Source: Paenibacillus antri
GTDB lineage: Bacteria > Bacillota > Bacilli > Paenibacillales > YIM-B00363
Length of the DNA: 64,000 bases
Direction of reading: 5' to 3'
Assembly (NCBI RefSeq): GCF_005765165.1
Contig: NZ_VCIW01000005.1
Span: 62,001-126,000 of the forward strand
The position numbers and the translations under genes are program-made. The notes below the pieces were generated by a model. The model was given only the letters and a program-made list of their open reading frames with translations. It was not told where the DNA came from and did not search any database. Position 1 is the first letter of the stretch, and each line of letters starts with the position of its first letter. Of this stretch, positions 18,184 through 26,796 are shown piece by piece.

Positions 18184-18420
18184 CTATTCGCGGCCGGCCG
18201 TATTCCGTTTTTTATTTTTTAGCAGGGAATAGAGCGAAGGCAGGGCAGGCGCCGGCAGCGCCAGCGCGATGAGCGCCTTCTCCGTAACGGTCGATGCCGA
18301 GAACGCTTCCGCGACGATGCGGATCGACATCGGGAGACTTAAGCCCGATAGGAGGTCGACCGCGATGTCGAACGCGATGATCAAGATAAATAGAAAGATG
18401 TACACGAAAAATATTTTCAT
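18184..18420 (-). CDS. small two-helix membrane protein, possible germinant receptor D subunit
   Basis: A 78-residue minus-strand protein with two hydrophobic segments (about 3-27 and 45-65) and a basic C-terminus (LLKNKKRNTAGRE). The start is ATG at 18420 with GGAGG six bases upstream, a strong translation signal. Its stop lies only 3 bp from the GerXB stop, on the opposite strand. Small two-helix D subunits accompany many GerA-type receptors and modulate them; size, topology and position fit, but the opposite orientation is unusual and I see no sequence signature proving the family. Confidence 0.6.
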   Translation of the reverse strand: MKIFFVYIFLFILIIAFDIAVDLLSGLSLPMSIRIVAEAFSASTVTEKALIALALPAPALPSLYSLLKNKKRNTAGRE

Positions 18421-18592
18421 AAGGAACCTCCGGAACCAGAGTTATCCGTTATCATTACCCAACGAACCGAAATTCATAGGTCGGCGGTTTAGGTTTCGGA
18501 ACGTTTTATGCTATAATATTGTTTCAATGACTTTATGCAACGAATACGATTCATTCCAATAGATTACAAGCAGGCACTTGAGGTGAGAATCG

Positions 18593-20065
18593 ATGACGAC
18601 GAAGGATTATTCGAAATATTTTCAGGCGCCGTCTTACACGGACGCGAAGAAGCGCGGCAAGGACGAGATTCGGGTACACTACGACTTTTCGATTTCCGAC
18701 GAGATGTCCCGGTTCGGCGCGAATAAGCGGTATATGATTCGGACGTACGGCTGTCAGATGAACGAGCACGACACCGAAACGATGAAGGGCATGCTCGAAG
18801 CCATGGGCTTCACGTCGACCGAGGATAAACGGGAAGCCGACGTCATATTGCTGAATACTTGCGCGATTCGCGAGAACGCGGAGGATAAGGTGTTCGGAGA
18901 GCTGGGGCATCTTAAGCATCTGAAGATGGAGAAGCCGAATGTCGTTCTCGGCGTCTGCGGCTGCATGTCGCAAGAGGAAGGCGTCGTGCAGCGTATCTTG
19001 ACGAAGCATCAGCACGTCGACCTCATTTTCGGAACGCATAACATTCACCGCCTGCCGAAGCTGCTGCAAGACGCATATTTCGACAAAGAGATGGTCGTCG
19101 AGGTATGGTCGAAGGAAGGCGACATCGTCGAGAACCTGCCGAAGAAACGCGAAGGCATGAAGGCATGGGTTAACATCATGTACGGCTGCGATAAGTTTTG
19201 CACATATTGCATCGTGCCGTATACGCGAGGCAAGGAGCGCAGCCGAAGGCCGGAGGACGTCATCGCCGAAGTGCGCGAGCTGGCGCGGCAAGGGTATAAA
19301 GAAGTTACGCTGCTCGGGCAGAACGTCAACGCTTACGGCAAAGATTTCGAAGACATCGAATACCGGTTCGGCGATTTGATGGACGACATCCGGAAGATCG
19401 ATATTCCGCGTATCCGGTTCACGACGTCGCATCCGCGCGACTTCGACGATCACCTGATCGAGGTTCTCGCCAAAGGCGGCAATCTCGTCGAGCATATCCA
19501 CCTGCCGGTGCAGTCCGGAAATACGGACGTCCTGAAGAAGATGAGCCGGAAATATTCGCGGGAGCAGTACCTCGAGCTCGTCGCGAAAATCAAGCGGGCG
19601 ATGCCGGACGTCGTACTGACGACGGACATCATCGTCGGCTTCCCGGGCGAGACGGAGGAACAGTTCCAAGACACGCTTTCCCTCGTCAAGGAAGTGCGCT
19701 ACGACTCGGCGTACACGTTCATCTACAGCCCGCGGGAAGGAACGCCGGCCGCCGGGATGGCTGACGATATTCCTCCCGAGGAGAAGTCGGCGCGGCTCAT
19801 TCGTCTGAACGACGCGCTGAACGAAATCAGCCGCGAAGCGAACGAACGACTGCGCGGACAGACGGTGGAGGTGCTCGTCGAAGGCGTCAGCAAGAACAAT
19901 GCCGACATGCTGTCGGGACGGACGCGGTCGAACAAGCTTGTTCACTTCCAAGGTCCTCGAGAATTGATCGGTACGTTCGCGAAGGTGACCGTCACCGAAC
20001 CGATGACATGGTTTATCAAGGGCGAACTGGCGGGCACCGATTCGCCGGCCGTCGCCAACTTATAG
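18593..20065 (+). CDS. miaB: tRNA-2-methylthio-N6-dimethylallyladenosine synthase MiaB
   Basis: A 490-residue radical-SAM methylthiotransferase that converts i6A37 to ms2i6A37 in tRNAs reading UNN codons. The N-terminal MTTase cysteines are C54, C90 and C124; the radical-SAM CxxxCxxC is C199, C203, C206 ([17 protein letters not shown]). The C-terminal TRAM domain ends the protein. [11 protein letters not shown] is the MiaB-type signature. An N-terminal extension of about 45 residues is usual in Firmicutes. ATG 18593 follows GAGGTGAG. ricA is 28 bp downstream. RicAFT in Bacillus is itself needed for ms2i6A formation, so the pairing is functional. Confidence 0.96.
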   Translation: MTTKDYSKYFQAPSYTDAKKRGKDEIRVHYDFSISDEMSRFGANKRYMIRTYGCQMNEHDTETMKGMLEAMGFTSTEDKREADVILLNTCAIRENAEDKVFGELGHLKHLKMEKPNVVLGVCGCMSQEEGVVQRILTKHQHVDLIFGTHNIHRLPKLLQDAYFDKEMVVEVWSKEGDIVENLPKKREGMKAWVNIMYGCDKFCTYCIVPYTRGKERSRRPEDVIAEVRELARQGYKEVTLLGQNVNAYGKDFEDIEYRFGDLMDDIRKIDIPRIRFTTSHPRDFDDHLIEVLAKGGNLVEHIHLPVQSGNTDVLKKMSRKYSREQYLELVAKIKRAMPDVVLTTDIIVGFPGETEEQFQDTLSLVKEVRYDSAYTFIYSPREGTPAAGMADDIPPEEKSARLIRLNDALNEISREANERLRGQTVEVLVEGVSKNNADMLSGRTRSNKLVHFQGPRELIGTFAKVTVTEPMTWFIKGELAGTDSPAVANL

Positions 20066-20093
20066 AAGGTTATAGAAGGAGCGAAACCCACCC

Positions 20094-20597
20094 ATGGCGC
20101 ATCATCATCTGTATCGGCATGAAGGACATGCCGGGCACGCGTGCAGCGCGGAAGCCGACGGCAAGCCGATGAAGCATTATCATACGAAGGATCTGCTCGT
20201 CCGAGAGGATATTATGGCGAAGGCGAAGGAAGTCGCCGAGCTGCTGTCGTCGTCCGACGAAGCGGACGTCTTCCGCAAAGCGGAGAAGCGGGTCAACGAG
20301 CATCCGGATATCCAACGATTGATCGCCGCGATCAAGAAGAAGCAGAAGGAAATCGTCGCGTTCGAGACGACGTTCAAGAACGCGGATATGGTGAAGAAGA
20401 TCGAAGCCGAAATCGAAGAACTGCAAAACCAGCTCGACGACTATCCGATCGTGACGCAATTCCGCCAGTCGCAATCCGACTTAAACTACACGCTGCAGCT
20501 CGTGTTCAACCTCATTCGCGATACGCTGTCCGAGAAAATCGCGGTCGAAGATGCGGCGACGACGGCGGCTTCCGCCGGCGGCGCTTGCGGCGACTGA
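20094..20597 (+). CDS. ricA: RicA/YmcA-type YlbF-family protein with His-rich N-terminus
   Basis: A 167-residue YlbF/YmcA-family helical protein. In Bacillus, RicA with RicF and RicT forms an iron-sulfur complex that directs RNase Y cleavage, sporulation phosphorelay, biofilm and competence. The core from about residue 36 (VREDIMAKAKEVAELLSSSD; DYPIVTQFRQSQSDLN) is typical. The first 17 residues hold six histidines and one cysteine (MAHHHLYRHEGHAGHAC), and another cysteine is near the end (GGACGD). ATG 20094 has AAGGAG 12 bp upstream; the internal ATG 20169 has no ribosome binding site. The position after miaB is conserved. Confidence 0.9.
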   Translation: MAHHHLYRHEGHAGHACSAEADGKPMKHYHTKDLLVREDIMAKAKEVAELLSSSDEADVFRKAEKRVNEHPDIQRLIAAIKKKQKEIVAFETTFKNADMVKKIEAEIEELQNQLDDYPIVTQFRQSQSDLNYTLQLVFNLIRDTLSEKIAVEDAATTAASAGGACGD

Positions 20598-20626
20598 CGA
20601 GTACCAACGAATAGAATATATAAAAT

Positions 20627-20660
20627 AAGACGACTCCGAATGCGTTCGGGTCGTCTTTTT
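20627..20660 (+). terminator. terminator of miaB-ricA
   Basis: AAGACGAC-T-CCGAA (20627-20640) pairs with TTCGG-GTCGTCTT (20645-20657), 13 bp with one bulged T and a 4-nt loop, ending in a run of T. Confidence 0.85.
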
Positions 20661-20680
20661 TCGATTGCATGAACCACCCC

Positions 20681-20708
20681 CTAGATCTCCATACTAATCC
20701 AGATCTAG
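20681..20708 (+). promoter_or_regulatory. inverted repeat upstream of the second gerA operon
   Basis: CTAGATCT (20681-20688) and AGATCTAG (20701-20708) are perfect inverted arms with a 12-bp centre. They are flanked by CCCC (20677-20680) and the GGGGGG run (about 20715-20720) that forms the ribosome binding region. It may be an operator or, in RNA, a hairpin that masks translation initiation. No classical promoter element was identified in the short gap. Confidence 0.5.
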
Positions 20709-20740
20709 AAAACCGGGGGGAGAGGGACCGAATCGGAGCC

Positions 20741-22093
20741 ATGGAGGAATTGAAGGTAAAGCTCGCCGCGCAGTTCAAAGGGACTTCGGATTTCATACAT
20801 AAGACGTTGCAGCGGGAGCATTCGAGCATCGATCTTATGTATATACTTACGGTCGCCGACGAGAAGAAAGTGTTCGATACGTGGGTAATTCCGTTTTACG
20901 ATCGATCGATGTATACGAACTATAAGTCGTATATTGAGAGTCTGCCGAACCGTGTCGCTCCGAAGTCGGAGAAGGAGCTGCTCTCGTATTTAGCAGACGG
21001 CTACGCCATCGTTTTCGACGCGTCGGACGTATTCGTCTACGACGTACGGAAATTCCCGCTGGCCACGGTCCGTGAAGCGACGGTCGAAACCGTCATTCAG
21101 GGACCTCTTTATGCATTCAGCGAAGATCTTGGGCTGAACATTACGCTGCTGCGCCAACGCTACAATCAAGCGTCGCTTCAAGTGGAGAAGACGACGGTCG
21201 GCACGCTCTCGCGGACGTCGATCATGATCGTCTACGACCGAACCTCCGCGGATCCGAAGCTGATCGCCGAGGTAAAGCGCCGAATCGGCGCGACTCAGCT
21301 TGCCGTCGTCCAATCCTCCGGCCAGCTTGTGCAGCTGCTCGGAGAGCCGAAGCGCAGCTTGTTTCCTCGGTTCATGATTACGGAACGGCCGGACCGGGCG
21401 ACGCTCAACCTCTCCCAAGGGAAGGTCGTCGTCTTCATGGAAGGATCGCCGTTCGCCCTGATCGCGCCGTCGACGTTCTACGATTTCTTCGCGTCGATGG
21501 AGGATCTCTACCAGCAGTATTTCATCAGCCGGTTTCTCATCGTCCTTCGATACGCGGCGCTTCTGATCAGCTTGACGCTTCCCGCTTCTTACGTCGCCGT
21601 TTCCGCTTACAATCCAGAGCTGCTGCGGGTACAGCTGGCGCTTTCGATCGCGGGGAGCCGGGTGCCCGTTCCGTATCCGGCCTTCGTCGAAGTCTTATTA
21701 ATGCTGCTGGCGATGGAGCTGCTCGTCGAAGCGTCCATTCGTCTGCCGAAGTCGATCGGTTCGACGGCAACGACGGTAGGCGGTCTGATTTTGGGCACGG
21801 CGGCGACCGAAGCGAATCTCGTCAGCAATATTATGATCATCATCGTGGCAACGGTCGCGATTTCGAATTTCGTCATTCCGATCAACTCGATGAGCTTCGC
21901 GATCCGCGTCGCGAAATACGCTATCCTCATCTGCGCGACGATGTTCGGGTTAATCGGCGTCGTCCTCGGGATGGTTTTGTTAATCGGTTGCCTGGTGTCC
22001 TTGGACAGCTTCGGCAAACCGTTCCTGAAGCTGTTCGAAAACGACGACAGACACGTGAAGACGACGCAGCAACAGCCCGAGCCGGGCGCCTAG
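20741..22093 (+). CDS. GerA-family spore germinant receptor, A subunit (second set)
   Basis: A 450-residue GerXA protein, shorter at the N-terminus than the one at 14.2 kb. It has the GerA core: cytosolic domain with ELLSYLADGYAIVFDASD and EATVETVIQGPLYAFSEDLGLN, then GKVVVFMEGSPFALIAPSTFYDFFASMEDLYQQY, then about five membrane helices. ATG 20741 gives a start at MEELKVKL; an upstream ATG at 20669 is in frame but would read through the inverted repeat and the G-rich site, so it is less likely. It opens an A-B-C operon. The two A subunits differ clearly, so this is a separate receptor. Confidence 0.92.
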   Translation: MEELKVKLAAQFKGTSDFIHKTLQREHSSIDLMYILTVADEKKVFDTWVIPFYDRSMYTNYKSYIESLPNRVAPKSEKELLSYLADGYAIVFDASDVFVYDVRKFPLATVREATVETVIQGPLYAFSEDLGLNITLLRQRYNQASLQVEKTTVGTLSRTSIMIVYDRTSADPKLIAEVKRRIGATQLAVVQSSGQLVQLLGEPKRSLFPRFMITERPDRATLNLSQGKVVVFMEGSPFALIAPSTFYDFFASMEDLYQQYFISRFLIVLRYAALLISLTLPASYVAVSAYNPELLRVQLALSIAGSRVPVPYPAFVEVLLMLLAMELLVEASIRLPKSIGSTATTVGGLILGTAATEANLVSNIMIIIVATVAISNFVIPINSMSFAIRVAKYAILICATMFGLIGVVLGMVLLIGCLVSLDSFGKPFLKLFENDDRHVKTTQQQPEPGA

Positions 22094-22102
22094 GAGGATT
22101 TC

Positions 22103-23224
22103 ATGAACCGATATTTGGTCTATCTCGTCACCTTGAACATGCTAGCGAATATCGTCTCCCAAGTATCGCTCCTTTTGTTCGAGGATCGGTTCAATGGATC
22201 GGTGTCGTCGATTCTGCTCTCGATTCCGATCGGCGCCGTCGCGATGATCGTCTTCGTGAAACTGTTCGACCGATTCCCGAATCAAGGCTTGTCCGAAATC
22301 GTCGGCGGCGCGCTGCCGAGATGGATCGGCGCGCCGTTCTTATTGCTGCAAGCTTTCCTCTGGTTCGTATGCGGCTCCGTCATCCTCCTATACATTGCCG
22401 AGGTGGCGAAGCGGTTCATGAATCCGGATTTCGCTCCTGCGGAAGCGTTAGTGCTTTTCTTAATCGTCGTCGTGCTGTTCGCCAATATGCCGTCGAACAG
22501 AATACTGTATATGCTAGAAATCATTATGCTGCTTTCCGTCCCGTTCATCGCCTTCATCATCGGCAAGGCGATCTTCAGCGACAGCTTACTGGTCTCCAGC
22601 ATGATGGAGGTAGCGACTCATGCGTTGGACATGCCTTCGCTGATGAGCTTTTGCGCTTCGATGTTCATGTATTCCGGATTTATGTGTTTATGCGTCTTTA
22701 ACCGTGTCATTTCGCCGAAACCGAAGCGGATGTGGTATTTGTCGGCGTTGATGCTGACGGGAAGCATCACGTTGTTGATCACGTTCTTCCTGCCGATCGG
22801 CTTTCACGGCGCCGACGGCATATTGGAATGGACGTATCCGTGGTTCGTCACGGCGGATTCGCTTCGTCTGCAATACGGGTTCATCGAACGTGTGCTCTTC
22901 TTCTTCCTGCTGCTATACGTGCTGATCAGCGTCATCTCGGTCATCGTGTACTGGCATATCGGGCTCGACCTGCTCAAATCGTCTATGCCGCGCTTTCGTT
23001 CGTCTTGGTTGAAGGTGGTCGTACCGTATTGTGCGCTCGCCGCGATCTCGCTCGCTTCCATCTATATCGACTTGAACGTCGGACTTCGGTTTTTGCGGAC
23101 GATCGCGCGCATCTGGATGCTGGTGCAGCTGCCGAATACGTTGTTGGTGCTCGCCGTCCTCGCCGGGGCCGCTTATCTCCGAACGCGTCGACAGCGGAGA
23201 GGGACCAGAGATGAAAGCATATAA
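22103..23224 (+). CDS. GerA-family germinant receptor, B subunit (divergent, second set)
   Basis: A 373-residue membrane protein with about ten helices, placed between GerA and GerC subunits with 9 bp to the former and a 14-bp overlap with the latter. The spore-permease family fits topology and context, though its opening (NRYLVYLVTLNMLANIVSQVSLLLFEDRF) is divergent from the usual GerB start. It has a basic C-terminus (YLRTRRQRRGTRDESI). ATG 22103 follows AGGAGG. By family it would be the germinant-binding subunit; the divergence suggests an unusual ligand. Confidence 0.85.
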   Translation: MNRYLVYLVTLNMLANIVSQVSLLLFEDRFNGSVSSILLSIPIGAVAMIVFVKLFDRFPNQGLSEIVGGALPRWIGAPFLLLQAFLWFVCGSVILLYIAEVAKRFMNPDFAPAEALVLFLIVVVLFANMPSNRILYMLEIIMLLSVPFIAFIIGKAIFSDSLLVSSMMEVATHALDMPSLMSFCASMFMYSGFMCLCVFNRVISPKPKRMWYLSALMLTGSITLLITFFLPIGFHGADGILEWTYPWFVTADSLRLQYGFIERVLFFFLLLYVLISVISVIVYWHIGLDLLKSSMPRFRSSWLKVVVPYCALAAISLASIYIDLNVGLRFLRTIARIWMLVQLPNTLLVLAVLAGAAYLRTRRQRRGTRDESI

Positions 23225-24317
23225 AATCGAAAATATCGTCAAGACGCTGCTCGTCCTCCTCCTGCTTGCGTACGCCGGCGCGGGGTTTCACGGGTACGAG
23301 GATATCGAAAAGCGATTTTTCGTCGTGTCGATGGGAATCGACGAAGGGAAGAACGGCTACAAATATGAGGTGATTTTGAAGCTGGCGCTGCCCCAGGCGG
23401 ACCCGAAAGCGGCGAAGAACGAGTACTTGATCCTCAAGAAGGATTCGGACGCGATCGGTACGGCCGTCGCGTCGTTGAAGACGCAGGTGGACAAGGAGCT
23501 CGACTTCGGGCATATGAAGATGATTTTCATCGGCGAGTCGTTGGCGAAGAAAGAATTGAAGCCGACGCTGGATTGGTTTTTCCGAAGGAGGGACATCCAG
23601 AAGATCGCGTTCGTCGCCGTCGCCCGACCCGATGCGGCGACCGTGCAGGACATCAAGCCGTCGTTCGAGAAGATCCCTTCGAACTCGTACTTCCTGGCGT
23701 TCGGAGACGAGGGGACGGAGAGTCCTTACATCATAACCGAGTATATCTTCGACCTGCATCGCCGATTGCACGAGAGGGGGATCGATCCGGTCGTGCCGAT
23801 CGTCGAATCGACCGAGAAGCGATTCGACATCTCGCGCGCGTACGTGGTGACGATGAAAGGCGCGGCGCTGGAGCTCGGTCCGCAGGAAACCGGCATGTTC
23901 AGTATGCTGCTGCACCGGGCGGAACGGGCGACGTTAAGCGTCATTCAGGAAGAGAACGTATTCACGGTCAACGCGGACGAAATTCAGCTGAAATATAAGC
24001 TTCAGACGAGCGGAAAGCCGAGGGTGATCGTGACGGGGAAGGTGCTGAGCACGCTCGAGTCGTCCAGCGAGTCCGTGGAACCGAAAGAATTAGGCAAGTA
24101 CGAGCGGGCGGTCGAGAAGCAAATCAACGAAGAGGTGCTCGCGATGTTAAAGAAATTTCAAGCGGCGAGCGTCGACCCGCTCGGGATCGGGTTACGTTAT
24201 CGCGCGACGCATTTCAACAACGCGACCGAATGGGACGAGTGGTTGAACATGTACCCGCAGCTGGAATTCGAGAGCGACATTCGCGTCATCCTCGAGACGA
24301 CGGGCGTGGTCGAATAA
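23211..24317 (+). CDS. GerA-family germinant receptor, C subunit lacking the lipobox cysteine
   Basis: A 368-residue GerC-family protein: after an N-terminal hydrophobic segment comes GYEDIEKRFFVVSMGIDEG, which corresponds to the CWDxxEIxxxxxVxxxGID opening of other GerC proteins. The C-terminus (EWDEWLNMYPQLEFESDIRVILETTG) also fits. The expected lipidated cysteine is absent: the stretch reads LAYAGAGFHGYEDIEK, with no Cys in the first 60 residues. It is therefore probably held in the membrane by an uncleaved helix. ATG 23211 overlaps the B gene by 14 bp. The cysteine-containing GerC at 15.8 kb serves as the in-window comparison. Confidence 0.88.
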   Translation: MKAYKIENIVKTLLVLLLLAYAGAGFHGYEDIEKRFFVVSMGIDEGKNGYKYEVILKLALPQADPKAAKNEYLILKKDSDAIGTAVASLKTQVDKELDFGHMKMIFIGESLAKKELKPTLDWFFRRRDIQKIAFVAVARPDAATVQDIKPSFEKIPSNSYFLAFGDEGTESPYIITEYIFDLHRRLHERGIDPVVPIVESTEKRFDISRAYVVTMKGAALELGPQETGMFSMLLHRAERATLSVIQEENVFTVNADEIQLKYKLQTSGKPRVIVTGKVLSTLESSSESVEPKELGKYERAVEKQINEEVLAMLKKFQAASVDPLGIGLRYRATHFNNATEWDEWLNMYPQLEFESDIRVILETTGVVE

Positions 24318-24390
24318 TCCGCCGTTGTGCGGCGGGCGCCGTTGCCCTATAATGGGTAATGTTTGGAAGCTTCCGAAGGAGTGATGTACT

Positions 24391-24501
24391 ATGGTGAATC
24401 TCGCAATTGTCCGCTCCGCGGTCAACGTCGTCCCGTCGTCGGTCGGTAAGGCAAGAACCCATCAATCGATTCGCGCAAGAGGACTCGCCGGTTCCCTATA
24501 A
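24391..24501 (+). CDS. possible 36-residue small protein upstream of rsgA
   Basis: ATG 24391 is preceded by AAGGAG at 24376-24381 with ideal 9-bp spacing. A promoter-like pair, TTGTGC (24325-24330), 17 bp, TATAAT (24348-24353), lies upstream. The ORF of 36 codons is basic (MVNLAIVRSAVNVVPSSVGK then ARTHQSIRARGLAGSL) and ends 55 bp before rsgA. It could be a real small protein, a leader ORF for rsgA, or chance. No family recognised. Confidence 0.35.
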   Translation: MVNLAIVRSAVNVVPSSVGKARTHQSIRARGLAGSL

Positions 24502-24556
24502 TATGAAGCTTCCGTCGGCCGGTACGTCCTCCGAGCGATCATAACGGAGGATCCGA

Positions 24557-25588
24557 ATGTCGGAATTGGAACGATACGGTTGGAATGAAACGCGGGAGGC
24601 GGCGTTCGCCTCGTCCCGCGCCAAAGGTTGGACTCCGGGGCGCGTGTCCCTGGAGCATAAGCGAATGTACCGCATCTGGACGGAAAATGGAGAGCTGCTC
24701 GCCGAGCTGTCCGGCAAGCTTCGATTCGAAGCGCTGGGGAGGGACGACTTGCCCGCCGTGGGCGATTGGGTCGCCGTATCGGCGCGGGACGAGGAAGGGA
24801 AAGCGACGATTCACGGCGTGCTGCCGCGAACGAGCAAGTTTTCCCGCAAGACGGCCGGCGGCGAGACGACGGAGCAGATCGTCGCCGCCAACGTCGATAC
24901 GGTGTTCCTGGTCAGCTCACTGAATCTGGACTTCAATCCGAGGCGGTTGGAGCGGTATTTGCTGCTCGCCTGGGAGAGCGGGGCGAATCCGGTCATCGTC
25001 TTGACGAAGGCCGATCTCTGTCCGGACCCCGCGCCTTACCTCGAGCAGGCGGAGGCGATCGGCCTCGGCGTGCCGGTATGCGCGGTTTCGGCGGAGACGG
25101 GCGAGGGCATGGATGCGATCCGCGCCTACGTGACTCGCGGACGCACCGCGGCGCTGCTCGGCTCGAGCGGCGTCGGCAAGTCGACGCTCGCGAACGCGCT
25201 GCTCGGCGAAGCGCGTCTCGCCGTCGCGGGCATCCGCGAGGACGACGCCCGCGGCCGGCATACGACGACGCATCGCGAGATGTTCGCCCTGCCGTCCGGC
25301 GGGCTGCTCATCGACACGCCGGGTATGCGGGAGATTCAGCTCTGGGACGTCGGACAGGGGCTGTCGGAGACGTTCGAGGACGTCGTCGCCGTCGCGAGCG
25401 GCTGCCGGTTCGGCGACTGCCGTCACGAGCGGGAGCCGGGCTGCGCCGTGCGCGAGGCGCTGCGAGCCGGCACGCTCTCCGAAGGACGGTACCGGAACTA
25501 CCGCAAGATGGAAGCCGAGGCGGCCTATGCGGCTCGTAAGGAGTCCGCCCGCTTGCAAGCGGCGATGAAGCGGAAACATCGAAGATAA
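24557..25588 (+). CDS. rsgA: ribosome small-subunit-dependent GTPase A
   Basis: A 343-residue circularly permuted GTPase that helps mature the 30S subunit. It has an N-terminal OB domain, then the GTPase motifs in permuted order: LTKADL (G4) before GSSGVGKSTLANALLG (G1), HTTTHRE (G2) and DTPGMRE (G3). A C-terminal zinc motif follows, with GCRFGDCRHEREPGCAV providing Cys, Cys, His, Cys. ATG 24557 follows GGAGGATCCGA. It is 21 bp before the MurG-like gene. Some genomes carry a second rsgA copy near the ppm-phosphatase/kinase cluster; this one resembles stand-alone paralogues. Confidence 0.95.
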   Translation: MSELERYGWNETREAAFASSRAKGWTPGRVSLEHKRMYRIWTENGELLAELSGKLRFEALGRDDLPAVGDWVAVSARDEEGKATIHGVLPRTSKFSRKTAGGETTEQIVAANVDTVFLVSSLNLDFNPRRLERYLLLAWESGANPVIVLTKADLCPDPAPYLEQAEAIGLGVPVCAVSAETGEGMDAIRAYVTRGRTAALLGSSGVGKSTLANALLGEARLAVAGIREDDARGRHTTTHREMFALPSGGLLIDTPGMREIQLWDVGQGLSETFEDVVAVASGCRFGDCRHEREPGCAVREALRAGTLSEGRYRNYRKMEAEAAYAARKESARLQAAMKRKHRR

Positions 25589-25609
25589 ACGGGGAGGCTG
25601 AAGAGGCGG

Positions 25610-26683
25610 ATGAAGCGCGCCATCGTGTTTACCGGCGGCGGCACGGCCGGCCATGTGACCGTGAATTTAGCCTTGATGCCGAGGTTTTTGCGCGACGGCT
25701 GGGACGTGCATTATATCGGTTCGGAGCGGGGCATCGAACGAGAGCTCGTCGCCGGCGTTCCGCAAGCGACGTACCACGGCATCGCTACCGGCAAGCTGCG
25801 CCGGTATATGGATTGGAACAACGCGAAAGACCCGTTCCGCGTCGTGAAGGGCGTCTGGCAGTCGTATCGGCTGATGACCGCGATTCGGCCCAGCGTCGTC
25901 TTCTCCAAGGGAGGGTTCGTGTCGGTGCCGGTCGTCGCGGGAGCCTGGCTGAACCGGATTCCGTCGATCATTCACGAATCCGACTTTACGCCGGGCCTCG
26001 CGAACAAGCTGACGATTCCGATGGCGACGAAGGTATGCACGACGTTCCCGGATACCGCGGAGCATCTGCCGCCGAACAAGGCGGTGCATATCGGAGCGGT
26101 CGTGCGGGAGGAGCTGTTCCGCGGCGAAGCGGTCCGCGGTCTCGCGATGTGCGACTTCGTCCGCACGAAGCCGGTGCTGCTCGTCATGGGCGGCAGCCTC
26201 GGCTCGCAGCGGATTAACCGCGCGATCCGCGAGGAGCTGGACGCGCTGACCGAGACGTTCCAAATCGTGCATCTGTGCGGGAAGGGCAACGCCGATCCTT
26301 CGGCGTCGACAAGAGCGTACCGTCAGTTCGAATACGTGACGGACGAACTGCCGGACCTGCTGGCGGCGGCCGACGTCGTCGTCTCCCGCGCCGGCTCGAA
26401 TTCGATCTTCGAATTCCTGGCGTTGAAGAAGCCGATGCTGCTCATCCCGCTGCCGCTCTCGCAAAGCCGCGGCGATCAGATCGCGAACGCGGAAAGCTTC
26501 CGCGCGCGCGGCATCGCCGAGGTGCTGCCCGAGGAGACGCTCACCGGCGAGACGTTCCTGCGCGCCGTCCGGGAACTGTACGTAAACCGCGCCCGTTACG
26601 TCGAAGCGATGGAGCGGGAGCCGAAGCGGGAGCCGCTGCAGCAGTTGTACGAGTTGATCTGCGAAACGGCGAGGTCAAGATGA
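25610..26683 (+). CDS. murG: MurG-like UDP-GlcNAc:undecaprenyl-PP-MurNAc-pentapeptide transferase
   Basis: A 357-residue GT28 glycosyltransferase of normal MurG length, which makes lipid II at the inner face of the membrane. The N-terminal glycine-rich loop [13 protein letters not shown], the [10 protein letters not shown] motif starting the second domain and the [24 protein letters not shown] donor-binding segment are all present. ATG 25610 follows GGGGAGGCTGAAG. It is not within a dcw cluster, instead following rsgA; Bacillus relatives can carry such stand-alone MurG-type proteins, so it could be the sole or a second copy. Confidence 0.9.
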   Translation: MKRAIVFTGGGTAGHVTVNLALMPRFLRDGWDVHYIGSERGIERELVAGVPQATYHGIATGKLRRYMDWNNAKDPFRVVKGVWQSYRLMTAIRPSVVFSKGGFVSVPVVAGAWLNRIPSIIHESDFTPGLANKLTIPMATKVCTTFPDTAEHLPPNKAVHIGAVVREELFRGEAVRGLAMCDFVRTKPVLLVMGGSLGSQRINRAIREELDALTETFQIVHLCGKGNADPSASTRAYRQFEYVTDELPDLLAAADVVVSRAGSNSIFEFLALKKPMLLIPLPLSQSRGDQIANAESFRARGIAEVLPEETLTGETFLRAVRELYVNRARYVEAMEREPKREPLQQLYELICETARSR

Positions 26684-26726
26684 AATTCCGAGCGCCGGGC
26701 GAATGCTTGCAAAGCGTCAAAAACAG

Positions 26727-26787
26727 AAAAACCTTCGTTCCATCGCGGTCGCGCCTCTTGGAGGCGCCGCGAAGGACGAAGGTTTTT
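26727..26787 (+). terminator. large bidirectional terminator after murG
   Basis: AAAAACCTTCGT (26727-26738) pairs with ACGAAGGTTTTT (26776-26787), enclosing an inner stem GCGCCTC/GAGGCGC (26751-26757/26761-26767). A and T runs at both ends suit termination of murG and of the convergent minus-strand pair. Confidence 0.85.
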
Positions 26788-26796
26788 CGTTTTCCG

